Source: Enterococcus mundtii
Lineage (GTDB): Bacteria; Bacillota; Bacilli; Lactobacillales; Enterococcaceae
DNA length: 64,000 nt
Direction of reading: 5' to 3'
Assembly: GCF_013394305.1 (NCBI RefSeq)
Contig: NZ_AP019810.1
Span: 2,234,001 to 2,298,000, forward strand
How positions within the stretch are numbered: position 1 is the first letter of the stretch; every line of letters starts with the position of its first letter. The notes beneath the pieces were generated by a model, which did not search any database, was not told the DNA's origin, and saw only the letters and a program-made list of their open reading frames with translations. Both the position numbers and the translations under genes were made by a program. Shown here piece after piece: positions 34,398 to 42,639 of this stretch.

Positions 34398-34658
34398 ATG
34401 AATGGGTACAAAATCGGCTTGTGTACGTCAATGTCCTTATCTATTCTGTGTATTATTGGTTCGCTGGTTGATGGACGTGGACTAATTGGATTATTGTTAG
34501 TTTTTTTAACAATTATTCCAGGATTTTTTGGGATCTATTTTACAACTAAAATCACTATGGATAAGCTTCTGAAATCTTTTTTGTTCATCGTAAATTATTT
34601 ATTCGCAACGCATCTTCATATCAGATATTTCATCCAGTTTTTAACGAGGGTTCTATAG
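34398..34658 (+). CDS. Array gene 1: small three-helix membrane protein, alpha type
   Basis: An 86-residue protein that is almost wholly membrane. Helices lie at about 5-24, 28-49 and 58-80. It carries the alpha signature I-I-P-G-F-F-G-I-Y-F-T-T-K near 39-51 and V-N-Y-L-F-A-T near 65-71. First of 13 same-strand genes to 38809, each with its own ribosome site (here AAAGGAG). Function unknown; no database family recognised. Confidence 0.78.
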   Translation: MNGYKIGLCTSMSLSILCIIGSLVDGRGLIGLLLVFLTIIPGFFGIYFTTKITMDKLLKSFLFIVNYLFATHLHIRYFIQFLTRVL

Positions 34659-34738
34659 GTTGTCAGAGATCAACGAATAAAAATCAGCTGAATCAGCGAA
34701 TAGCGTTACCTAAAATTTTTAGAAGAAAGGAAGATTAG

Positions 34739-35005
34739 ATGAACGGTTATAAAATCGGGTTAATTGTTTCTATGATTTTATCGATCTTATGTTTATTGGG
34801 AATACTCATAGATTATAGAGGGTATGTTGGTTTTATTTTGTCATTTGTAATCATAATTCCTGGCTTTTTGGGAATTTATTTTACTACAAAAACTACCATG
34901 AAAAAGTACATAGAGTGGACTCTGTTAGTCGTGAATTATTTATTTGCGACTACGCTCATCGGATGGGACGTTGTCCATGTTTTCTTACGATTTTTTTATA
35001 AATAA
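34739..35005 (+). CDS. Array gene 2: alpha type
   Basis: An 88-residue protein, closest to gene 1: both start M-N-G-Y-K-I-G-L and share I-I-P-G-F-L-G-I-Y-F-T-T-K and V-N-Y-L-F-A-T. Three helices. Ribosome site AAAGGAAG. Genes 1 and 2 are the only two alpha genes in a row, so they may be a recent tandem duplication. Confidence 0.78.
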   Translation: MNGYKIGLIVSMILSILCLLGILIDYRGYVGFILSFVIIIPGFLGIYFTTKTTMKKYIEWTLLVVNYLFATTLIGWDVVHVFLRFFYK

Positions 35006-35051
35006 AAAGGACCAGACGTATCAATAAAGATATTGAAAGCAGGAGAAAAAA

Positions 35052-35306
35052 ATGATTCAAAATAAAAAATACTGGATTTTGTCGTTTGTATTATTGATAC
35101 TTTCATGTCTACTTGCTAGACATTATTTTTTATCCTATAGACTATATCCACTTGTATATCAAAGGATTATTGTCTACGGTTGTTGGATACTAAGCGGATT
35201 TAGTTTATTTTTTTGTCGGGCGATCAGTAATAAATTTCTGAAACGTATTGTCATTAGCATCAACATTTTCTGTATTTATGGTTGGTGGTTTATATATGAT
35301 TTTTGA
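35052..35306 (+). CDS. Array gene 3: small three-helix membrane protein, beta type
   Basis: An 84-residue protein with the beta signature: C-W-I-L-S-G-F-S-L-F-F near 45-55, then L-K-R and I-N-I-F-C-I-Y-G-W-W-F near 70-80. The spacing between the F-F-S/C-T-like box and the conserved Asn matches the alpha proteins, so the two types are probably sister families. Near-duplicate of gene 8 (36666). Ribosome site AGGAG. Confidence 0.78.
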   Translation: MIQNKKYWILSFVLLILSCLLARHYFLSYRLYPLVYQRIIVYGCWILSGFSLFFCRAISNKFLKRIVISINIFCIYGWWFIYDF

Positions 35307-35342
35307 AAATACAGATATTCATAAATTTAAAAGGAGAATAAG

Positions 35343-35612
35343 ATGACGAATAACCAATTCAGATTATCTATAGCAATGTTTTTTTCGATGAGTTGCTTTG
35401 TTGGAGGAATCATTTCCGGAGAGAGTGCTCTACGGATTATTTTGTTTTTCATGATGACTTTTCCAAGTCTGCTAGGACTTTATTTTTCCACTAAAGCGGA
35501 ACTTCGACAGTATAAATGGTTGCTTATTTCTTTGAATTACTTTTTTGCTACGTATATTGTTATTGGGCAATTCATTGAATGGTTTATTAGAAAGTTTATC
35601 CAAATGAGTTAA
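35343..35612 (+). CDS. Array gene 4: alpha type
   Basis: An 89-residue protein starting M-T-N-N-Q-F-R-L, with L-L-G-L-Y-F-S-T-K near 43-51 and L-N-Y-F-F-A-T near 64-70. Near-duplicate of gene 9 (36964) including the upstream AAAAGGAGAATAAG site, so genes 3-4 and 8-9 are copies of one beta-alpha pair. Confidence 0.78.
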   Translation: MTNNQFRLSIAMFFSMSCFVGGIISGESALRIILFFMMTFPSLLGLYFSTKAELRQYKWLLISLNYFFATYIVIGQFIEWFIRKFIQMS

Positions 35613-35636
35613 GACTATTTACGAGGAGGAATAGGA

Positions 35637-35894
35637 ATGTTAACCAAGAAAAATTATTTAGAATTTATTCTTTCAATTGTTTTATTGGCAATCTCTATTC
35701 TTTTATTTTTATTCTATGCCTATCCGTATTCTAAATTGCAATATGAAATCAGAATATTCATCATGACGGTTTGTTGGTTATGTAGCACTGCAAGTTTGTT
35801 TTTTTCAACGAAAATCACTTATCCATATTTGAAAAGAGGAATCATATTAGTGAATTTTTGTTGTATCTATGGTTGGTTATTTTATTTTGGTTAG
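35637..35894 (+). CDS. Array gene 5: beta type
   Basis: An 85-residue protein with C-W-L-C-S-T-A-S-L-F-F-S-T-K near 46-59 and V-N-F-C-C-I-Y-G-W-L-F near 71-81. It keeps S-T-K like the alpha proteins, which links the two types. Ribosome site GAGGAGGAA. Confidence 0.77.
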   Translation: MLTKKNYLEFILSIVLLAISILLFLFYAYPYSKLQYEIRIFIMTVCWLCSTASLFFSTKITYPYLKRGIILVNFCCIYGWLFYFG

Positions 35895-35933
35895 TCTATG
35901 TGTGCTTGTAAAATAGTAAAAAGGAGCGTATAA

Positions 35934-36231
35934 ATGTCTTTTCCAAAAAAATAAGTCTCGTACAAAAAAATCAGTAGTTCTATTGGTATTATCAATTTTT
36001 CTTGTATTTATTACGTGTGTCTTTGCTAGTCCCATCTTGTTTGACTCATTTAAGTATCAACCGCATCTATTTATAGTCACAATTTCGATTTGTTGGGTCA
36101 TCAATGGAGGGAGTATCGTTTTTGCGTTAGGAATCGCAGATAGATACCTGAAAAGGACGTTGATTACGTTGAATTTTGTGTTTAGCTATGTCTTTTTATC
36201 TACGATTTTTCATTTTTCTTTGAATTTTTGA
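35934..36231 (+). pseudogene. Array gene 6: beta type, interrupted in an A7 tract
   Basis: AAAAAGGAG is followed by ATG at 35934, but the frame stops after six codons (TAA 35952-35954) directly after an A7 run (35945-35951). With A6 the frame would continue M-S-F-P-K-N-K-S-R-T-K-K into the open frame ending at 36231, giving about 98 residues with C-W-V-I-N-G-G-S-I and a late L-N-F box. The match to the beta box is weaker than in its neighbours. It could be a switched-off, decayed, slippage-translated or mis-sequenced gene. Confidence 0.6.
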
Positions 36232-36286
36232 AGCTATTTCTGTTTTTAGTGAGAAATATTGATGTTGATAAGGAGGAGAAAGAAGT

Positions 36287-36574
36287 ATGAAACGTGCATT
36301 GAATCTAGTCGTTTTATTTTTGTCAATACTTGCATGTGTCAGTGGTCTGTTTTATATACATATTTATTTAAGTGGAGAAATTGAGGGGATTCTTTTTGCA
36401 TTAGGTTTAGGTTTTCCGGGTTTGATTGGTTTTTATTGTTCGACAAAAATAAAAAAGACGAAGTTGAAATGGCTACTGCTAGGGCTGAATTACCTTTTCG
36501 CTACTTACAGTACCGTCTTGATTATCGTAATTTATTGGTTACAAGTCTTCGGGATAGAGTTTTTTACAAGTTAG
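36287..36574 (+). CDS. Array gene 7: alpha type
   Basis: A 95-residue protein, the longest single-module member. F-P-G-L-I-G-F-Y-C-S-T-K near 44-55 and L-N-Y-L-F-A-T near 68-74. Helices at about 5-26, 34-52 and 60-88. Ribosome site AAGGAGGAG. Confidence 0.77.
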   Translation: MKRALNLVVLFLSILACVSGLFYIHIYLSGEIEGILFALGLGFPGLIGFYCSTKIKKTKLKWLLLGLNYLFATYSTVLIIVIYWLQVFGIEFFTS

Positions 36575-36665
36575 TACATTTTATTTTATGTATCAATTGA
36601 ACAATTTAAAAATTAATAGAAATTATATCTAGTTGTGAGTGGATTTAAGAAAGAAGGAGTCACAT

Positions 36666-36920
36666 ATGATTATAAAACAGAATAACAAGTACTGGATTTT
36701 ATCGATCATCTTTTTGTTCGCTTCTTGTTTATTTAGTAGCAGTTATTTTTCATCTTATAGAACTTTGCCTCTTGTATATCAAGGAATCATCGTTATCAGT
36801 TGTTGGTTATTGAGTGGATGTAGTTTGTTTTTTTCTACAGGAATCAACAATAAATTTATTAAGTGTATTGTTGTAGGAGCGAATATTTTTTGTATTTATG
36901 GTTGGTGGTTTATATTTTGA
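36666..36920 (+). CDS. Array gene 8: beta type
   Basis: An 84-residue protein nearly identical in plan to gene 3 (shared N-K-Y-W-I-L-S, S-Y-R-x-x-P-L-V-Y-Q and N-I-F-C-I-Y-G-W-W-F-I). C-W-L-L-S-G-C-S-L-F-F-S-T-G near 45-58. The frame opens at 36639, but ATG 36666 follows AAGAAGGAG. Confidence 0.78.
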   Translation: MIIKQNNKYWILSIIFLFASCLFSSSYFSSYRTLPLVYQGIIVISCWLLSGCSLFFSTGINNKFIKCIVVGANIFCIYGWWFIF

Positions 36921-36963
36921 TTTTTGAAACTACAGATATTCATAAAATTAAAAGGAGAATAAG

Positions 36964-37227
36964 ATGACGAATAATCAATTCAGATTATTAATAGCGATGT
37001 TTTTTTCGATTTGTTGTTTTGTTGGAGAAATCGTTTATGGAGATAGTCCTCAGAGTGTCTTATTGTTTTTCATTATGACATTTCCTGGATTAGCTGGGTT
37101 TTATTATTCGATAAAAGCGAATCTTGGACGATACAAATGGATGATTGTTTCTCTGAATTATTTTTTTGCTACATTTATTATTATTGGACAATTCATTCAA
37201 TTAATTGTTTTAACTTTGAACAATTAA
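36964..37227 (+). CDS. Array gene 9: alpha type
   Basis: An 87-residue near-copy of gene 4: M-T-N-N-Q-F-R-L start, F-P-G-L-A-G-F-Y-Y-S-I-K near 41-52 and L-N-Y-F-F-A-T near 64-70. The upstream 40 bases are also almost the same as those before gene 4. Confidence 0.78.
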   Translation: MTNNQFRLLIAMFFSICCFVGEIVYGDSPQSVLLFFIMTFPGLAGFYYSIKANLGRYKWMIVSLNYFFATFIIIGQFIQLIVLTLNN

Positions 37228-37260
37228 TAGAGTTAAATATTACTTGAAAGGGAGATTGAA

Positions 37261-37510
37261 ATGAAAAGTACATACAAAAGATATTGTTCATTGATTATTT
37301 TACTCTTATCGATCAGTGTGATTACGTTCAGTATGGTTCAAGGAGGTCGCTATAGTATTGAATGGCGAGTAATATTGACATCGATTTGTTGGCTACTTAG
37401 CAGTATAAGTTTATTTTTTTCAAGGTTCATTGAAAGTAAAGCCTTAAAAAACTTAGTCATTTTTTTTGAACTTTAGTTGTATCTATGGTTGGCTGTTTTC
37501 CTTTAGTTAA
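37261..37510 (+). pseudogene. Array gene 10: beta type, interrupted in a T8 tract
   Basis: ATG 37261 with AAAGGGAG opens a frame of 71 residues, including C-W-L-L-S-S-I-S-L-F-F-S near 44-55, then stops at 37474-37476 just after a T8 run (37460-37467). Removing one T continues the frame as F-L-N-F-S-C-I-Y-G-W-L-F-S to a stop at 37508-37510, exactly the conserved beta ending. As sequenced the product lacks the last conserved box. Confidence 0.72.
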
Positions 37511-37600
37511 GACTCTATTTACTGGTGAAATGAACAGTAACTGTACATAGAAAAAAGCACCATAACGCCACAATAAATAAAAGATGAATAGGAGATCACC

Positions 37601-37864
37601 ATGAAATTCCATAAAATAGGATTGGGTCTTTCGATGCTGTTGTCTATCTTATTTATGATAGGGAGCTTTCTATATCGAGAAGAGCCACTTTCAAGTTTTG
37701 CATTTATCCTGTACATGGTAATTCCTGGACTTATGGGGATTTATTTTACGAACTGTCTTACGATGAGTAACTATCAGAAAGGATTTCTCTTAGTCGTAAA
37801 TTATGGATTTGCGACCGCTATGAGTTTGATGCGTGTGATTGAGTTTATTTCTAGTAAGCTATGA
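37601..37864 (+). CDS. Array gene 11: alpha type
   Basis: An 87-residue protein with I-P-G-L-M-G-I-Y-F-T-N near 44-54 and V-N-Y-G-F-A-T near 66-72; the usual K of T-T-K is replaced (N-C). Start K-I-G-L-G-L-S-M-L-L-S-I-L resembles genes 1 and 2. Ribosome site AGGAGAT. Confidence 0.77.
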   Translation: MKFHKIGLGLSMLLSILFMIGSFLYREEPLSSFAFILYMVIPGLMGIYFTNCLTMSNYQKGFLLVVNYGFATAMSLMRVIEFISSKL

Positions 37865-37895
37865 TCGGTAATCGTTGAAAAAAGGAGTGAGATGA

Positions 37896-38160
37896 ATGAT
37901 TTCGATTGAACCTAAAAGATTTAAGTTTTTTCCCTACTATTTATGTGCTTGTCAGTTTTTTTGCGATTTTTTATTTTTTACCGTATTTACCATATTTACC
38001 ATATACTGGCGAGACTAAATTGATGATTTCCACGATTTGCTGGTTCTTGAGTGGGATTAGTTTATTTTTTTCGACAGGAATAAAATTCGGTTGGGTAAAA
38101 GTATTGATCATTTTGGTTAACTGGTTCTGTATCTTTGGCTGGTGGTTTTCTACTAGATAA
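37896..38160 (+). pseudogene. Array gene 12: beta type, interrupted in a T6 tract
   Basis: AAAAGGAG is placed for ATG 37896, which reads M-I-S-I-E-P-K-R-F-K-F-F and then leaves the conserved frame at a T6 run (about 37925-37931). Removing one T joins it to the frame ending at 38160, with C-W-F-L-S-G-I-S-L-F-F-S-T-G and V-N-W-F-C-I-F-G-W-W-F. A TTG at 37906 is in that frame but lies too far from the ribosome site. Confidence 0.65.
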
Positions 38161-38185
38161 GTATGTTTTAAAAGGAGTGAGTGGA

Positions 38186-38809
38186 ATGTTTGTAAAAAAA
38201 AGTATGCCGAATAAATATATTTCGTTCTATCTATTGGCGCTTTGTTTTCTATTAGGAAGTTTAGTTTTTGTTTTCAAATTTTATTGGTTATTTGCAACAG
38301 TCCAATATTCTTGGTGGATCATCAGTGGAATCAGTTTGTTTTACTCAACTAGAATCCCCTCAGCATTCTTAAAAAGAGTGCTCATTGGCATTCATCTTGT
38401 TTTGATGTACGGTATTGTACTAGGAACTTTATTAGGTTTTGTCAGCTTTGGTAAGGTGGAGTATTTATTGTTCCCTGTTGCGTACGTATTAATTGTGGGC
38501 GCGCTTCATGAGTTAGAGAAAAAGAAAGCATTCTTTATCATGGGATTGATCATCCCGATGTCTATTTCTACACTCGCATTTATTTATGCTCATTATTTGA
38601 TTATTTTTCAAAGTCATTCATTCGAAAGTTATTATTTGATTCCTTTACTGATGTTGATGGTGATCTCTGGCTTGATTGGATTATACGCCGCAACAAAGCT
38701 TGAAACTAGCCGGCGAAAATTTTACTTATTGTTTATCAACTATTTGTTTTCTACATATTTCAATGTTGTGCTGTTACTTTTGTTTTTGGTGAATGTAGTA
38801 AGAAACTGA
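38186..38809 (+). CDS. Array gene 13: beta-alpha fusion membrane protein
   Basis: A 207-residue protein that joins one beta module (residues about 1-95: W-W-I-I-S-G-I-S-L-F-Y-S-T-R then I-H-L-V-L-M-Y-G) to one alpha module (about 110-207: I-S-G-L-I-G-L-Y-A-A-T-K then I-N-Y-L-F-S-T). About six to seven helices. The fusion suggests that separate alpha and beta products act together in one complex. ATG 38186 follows AAAGGAGTGAG; the longer frame from 38135 overlaps gene 12. Last gene of the array; no strong terminator follows. Confidence 0.8.
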   Translation: MFVKKSMPNKYISFYLLALCFLLGSLVFVFKFYWLFATVQYSWWIISGISLFYSTRIPSAFLKRVLIGIHLVLMYGIVLGTLLGFVSFGKVEYLLFPVAYVLIVGALHELEKKKAFFIMGLIIPMSISTLAFIYAHYLIIFQSHSFESYYLIPLLMLMVISGLIGLYAATKLETSRRKFYLLFINYLFSTYFNVVLLLLFLVNVVRN

Positions 38810-38993
38810 ATCACGAACAAAACGCCTCTCATAGCAAAGTTTTGGTATCTGAAAAGTACAGAATAGGCCAACTAAAAAACGTCGTTTTTTTAAATTGATT
38901 ATTTAGGGGTGAAATTTTCAGAAAGATGACGTATAATGTAAAATACTGAAAAGTTGCGACCTTCAACTCGTAGATGTTTCAGAATCTAATTGA

Positions 38994-40130
<1,137 letters not shown>

Positions 40131-40160
40131 GATAGTCTAAAAAAGCCACAGGATTTTTTG

Positions 40161-41423
40161 CTATTTATTGACAAAAGCATGACCATTGCTTGTTTCTTCC
40201 TGCTTATGAATCTCCTTCGTATTATGGTGAACCAGCACAAAGTTTGCAAGTACAAGTAAGGATGTGGATAAAAAGACACCACGATAACCGAAGATACTTG
40301 AAACGCTTGAACCGATCAAGGGGCCAACGACATTTCCAGTGGCTTGGAAGGATTGGTTGTAACTAAAGATTCTTCCGGCAGCTTGTGGGGGAGAGTATTT
40401 AGTGATCAATGCTTGCACGGCTGGAAGGAGGCAAGCGTCTGAGATCCCGATCAAAAATCGTAGTCCTGCAAGTTGCCATACATTCGTTACGAAAGCCATT
40501 GGGATATAGACGATCAAGGCGAAGCCTAATCCGATGGCTAAGATTCGTTCACTCCCGATCTTATCACCTAAGCGGCCGAAACGAGGAGCGGCTATCAGGG
40601 TGGCAATCCCAGGAATAGAAGCAATGATCCCGCTGACCAACGTGACGTTGCCATGTCCATGTAATAATTGCCGGATATATAAACTAATGATCGGACTGAT
40701 CGAATTATTTGATGCTTGAATGATCATTGTGGTAATAAACATGCCGATGACGACATGTGGGTATTTCAGGTCACGGAAAATTTGTTTAGCAGAAACCAAC
40801 TCGCTTTTTTCTACTGGCACAAATTGTTCATGGACAAAAAATAAGCTAAGTAAGAAAACGAAGAACAAAATTGTCCCGGTAATAAAGAAGGTAGGGCGAT
40901 ACCCAAAAGCAGAAGCAGAAAGTCCGCCAAGTAAAGGACCAAGTAATGTTCCGGTCACAGAGCCGGTCGCCAAAGTGCCAAGTACTTGTCCACTTTTTTC
41001 TCTTGGGGTACCAGTGGCGACTAAAGCTGTTGCGTTACTGATATAGCCGGAAAAAATTCCCTGCAACAGACGTAATGCGACTAATTGATACACGCTGGTT
41101 ACTAGACCCATCAAGGAAATCACTACCGCCATCCCTAGAGAAGCGCGCAACAACATCATCTTTCGGCCTTTTTGATCGGCAAGTCGTCCCCACCATGGAG
41201 AAATCAAAGTAGTAACAAGGAATGTAGAGGAGAAGGTCAAGCCACTCCAAAAGTTCAATTGTGACGTACTGTAATTTCCTAACGTATCTATGTAAAGCGA
41301 CATAAAAGGCATCACTAGACTAAACCCAATCCCTGCCATAAATGTACCAAACCACAAAACAACTAGGTTTTTCTCCCATGTTTCTCTTTTTCTGAATACT
41401 GTCTCTTTTACTCTTGACACCAC
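40161..41423 (-). CDS. MFS multidrug exporter, PmrA/NorA-like
   Basis: Twelve-helix drug:proton antiporter-like protein of 420 residues. Motif A is G-R-L-A-D-Q-K-G-R-K near 70-80, and motif C is G-P-L-L-G-G near 148-153. Closest in type to pneumococcal PmrA. The frame opens at ATG 41453, but that codon lacks a ribosome site; AAGAAGG is well placed for GTG 41423. The promoter overlaps a perfect 10+10 palindrome next to a divergent TetR-family gene, so expression is probably induced by a ligand of that repressor. Confidence 0.88.
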   Translation of the reverse strand: MVSRVKETVFRKRETWEKNLVVLWFGTFMAGIGFSLVMPFMSLYIDTLGNYSTSQLNFWSGLTFSSTFLVTTLISPWWGRLADQKGRKMMLLRASLGMAVVISLMGLVTSVYQLVALRLLQGIFSGYISNATALVATGTPREKSGQVLGTLATGSVTGTLLGPLLGGLSASAFGYRPTFFITGTILFFVFLLSLFFVHEQFVPVEKSELVSAKQIFRDLKYPHVVIGMFITTMIIQASNNSISPIISLYIRQLLHGHGNVTLVSGIIASIPGIATLIAAPRFGRLGDKIGSERILAIGLGFALIVYIPMAFVTNVWQLAGLRFLIGISDACLLPAVQALITKYSPPQAAGRIFSYNQSFQATGNVVGPLIGSSVSSIFGYRGVFLSTSLLVLANFVLVHHNTKEIHKQEETSNGHAFVNK

Positions 41424-41465
41424 AATTAAAGCCTTCTTTCTGAAAATTTTCATCTACAATCATTT

Positions 41466-41494
41466 ATTATAAACTACAACGTGTAGTTTATCAA
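41466..41494 (-). promoter_or_regulatory. Promoter of the exporter with embedded TetR-type operator
   Basis: On the minus strand, TTGATA, 17 bases, TATAAT. Between and over these boxes lies the perfect palindrome ATAAACTACA-3 nt-TGTAGTTTAT (41469-41491). A repressor bound here would block RNA polymerase directly. Confidence 0.85.
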
Positions 41495-41570
41495 TAACAA
41501 GTCTTTTTTCTCTTCGTCTTTCATGGTAAACTTAAAGGGATTGAGTTTATTCCATAAGAGGGGAAATCAA

Positions 41571-42137
41571 ATGAAAAAACGAACGCTGTCACAAGAGAAA
41601 ATCATCGACTGCTTTCGAGAATTGGCAGAAGAGATGGCTGTACAGCAAATCACTTTCCAACATTTAGCTAAGGCATTGAATATCAAATCACCGTCGCTTT
41701 ATAACCACTTTAAGAATATTCGAGAAGTGAAAACGGCGTTGACTGCGAAACTTTTAACGGAGTTGAATGATCAATTACGTCGAGTGTTAGTTGGGAAAAG
41801 TAAGGGAGAAGCGATCCAAGCGTACGCGCAAACCTATCAGTCATTTGCGTTTCAAAATCAGGCAGTCTATGAACTGCTGATCAGTGTACCGCATACAAAT
41901 GAAGAAATTCTATTAGAGGGAATACACGAAACGAACCAAATCATTTTACAAATATTTGACGCTTTTTCTTTGTCGAAAGAAGAAAAGGTCCATCGAAGTC
42001 GAGAACTGCGAAGTATGATCCATGGGTACCTTTCGTTACGTTTTTTAGGGTACTTTACCAATGAACCGAATGTTTCTCCAGAAGAAAGTTATGTCTGGAT
42101 GATCGACGACTTTATTGCAACTTTACCAATAAAATAA
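41571..42137 (+). CDS. TetR-family transcriptional repressor
   Basis: A 188-residue regulator. The N-terminal helix-turn-helix spans about 5-52 with F-Q-H-L-A-K-A-L-N-I-K-S-P-S-L-Y-N-H near 28-45. The C-terminal part (TetR_C_33/WHG-like) is helical and probably binds the ligand, with M-I-H-G-Y-L-S-L-R-F near 150-159. ATG 41571 follows AGAGGGGA. It is divergent from the MFS exporter and most likely represses it and itself through the palindrome between them. Confidence 0.9.
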   Translation: MKKRTLSQEKIIDCFRELAEEMAVQQITFQHLAKALNIKSPSLYNHFKNIREVKTALTAKLLTELNDQLRRVLVGKSKGEAIQAYAQTYQSFAFQNQAVYELLISVPHTNEEILLEGIHETNQIILQIFDAFSLSKEEKVHRSRELRSMIHGYLSLRFLGYFTNEPNVSPEESYVWMIDDFIATLPIK

Positions 42138-42261
42138 AAGGCATCATTTAAATTAATTTTCTGAACATTCATAAAAAGCCCCTTTTAAGCAAAATTTCTT
42201 GCAACTTTCTTGGAAAGTGACTAATATGTTTTTAAGATGACCTGAGAAAAGGAGCGCATGT

Positions 42262-42639
42262 ATGTATCAAGTAATTACAATGTTCGGTGATAATGAGCCT
42301 TGGTGGTTCTTTGAAGATTGGCAAGAAGATATTCAAATGGAGGAAACTTTCTCCTCTTTTGAAGAAGCGCAACAAAACTATGAAGAAAAATGGCTGGCCA
42401 TTAAAGACAACTATGAGTATATCCATGCCAAAAATAATTTTCTTAGCGCTTTTTGGAATGATGGCGATGAGCGCTGGTGTGAAGAATGCGATGATGATTT
42501 GCAGCAATACAAAGGACTGGCTTTGCTGAAAGATTATCAACCGATCACTTTGGAAAGCAGAAAGGATTTTTATGAAACAACTAATTCTAGCGGAAAAGCC
42601 AAGCGTTGCGAAAGACCTAAGCAAGGTGCTTGGTGCTAA
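42262..42639 (+). CDS. DUF1033 family protein
   Basis: A 125-residue acidic cytoplasmic protein of the DUF1033 family (Y-Q-V-I-T-M-F-G-D-N-E-P-W-W-F-F-E-D-W near 2-20, and W-C-E-E-C-D-D-D-L-Q-Q-Y near 72-83). Function unknown. Its last 68 bases overlap the start of topB in another frame, so the two are probably translationally coupled; this family is often found near topB or comG-type genes in Lactobacillales. Ribosome site AAAAGGAG. Confidence 0.85.
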   Translation: MYQVITMFGDNEPWWFFEDWQEDIQMEETFSSFEEAQQNYEEKWLAIKDNYEYIHAKNNFLSAFWNDGDERWCEECDDDLQQYKGLALLKDYQPITLESRKDFYETTNSSGKAKRCERPKQGAWC

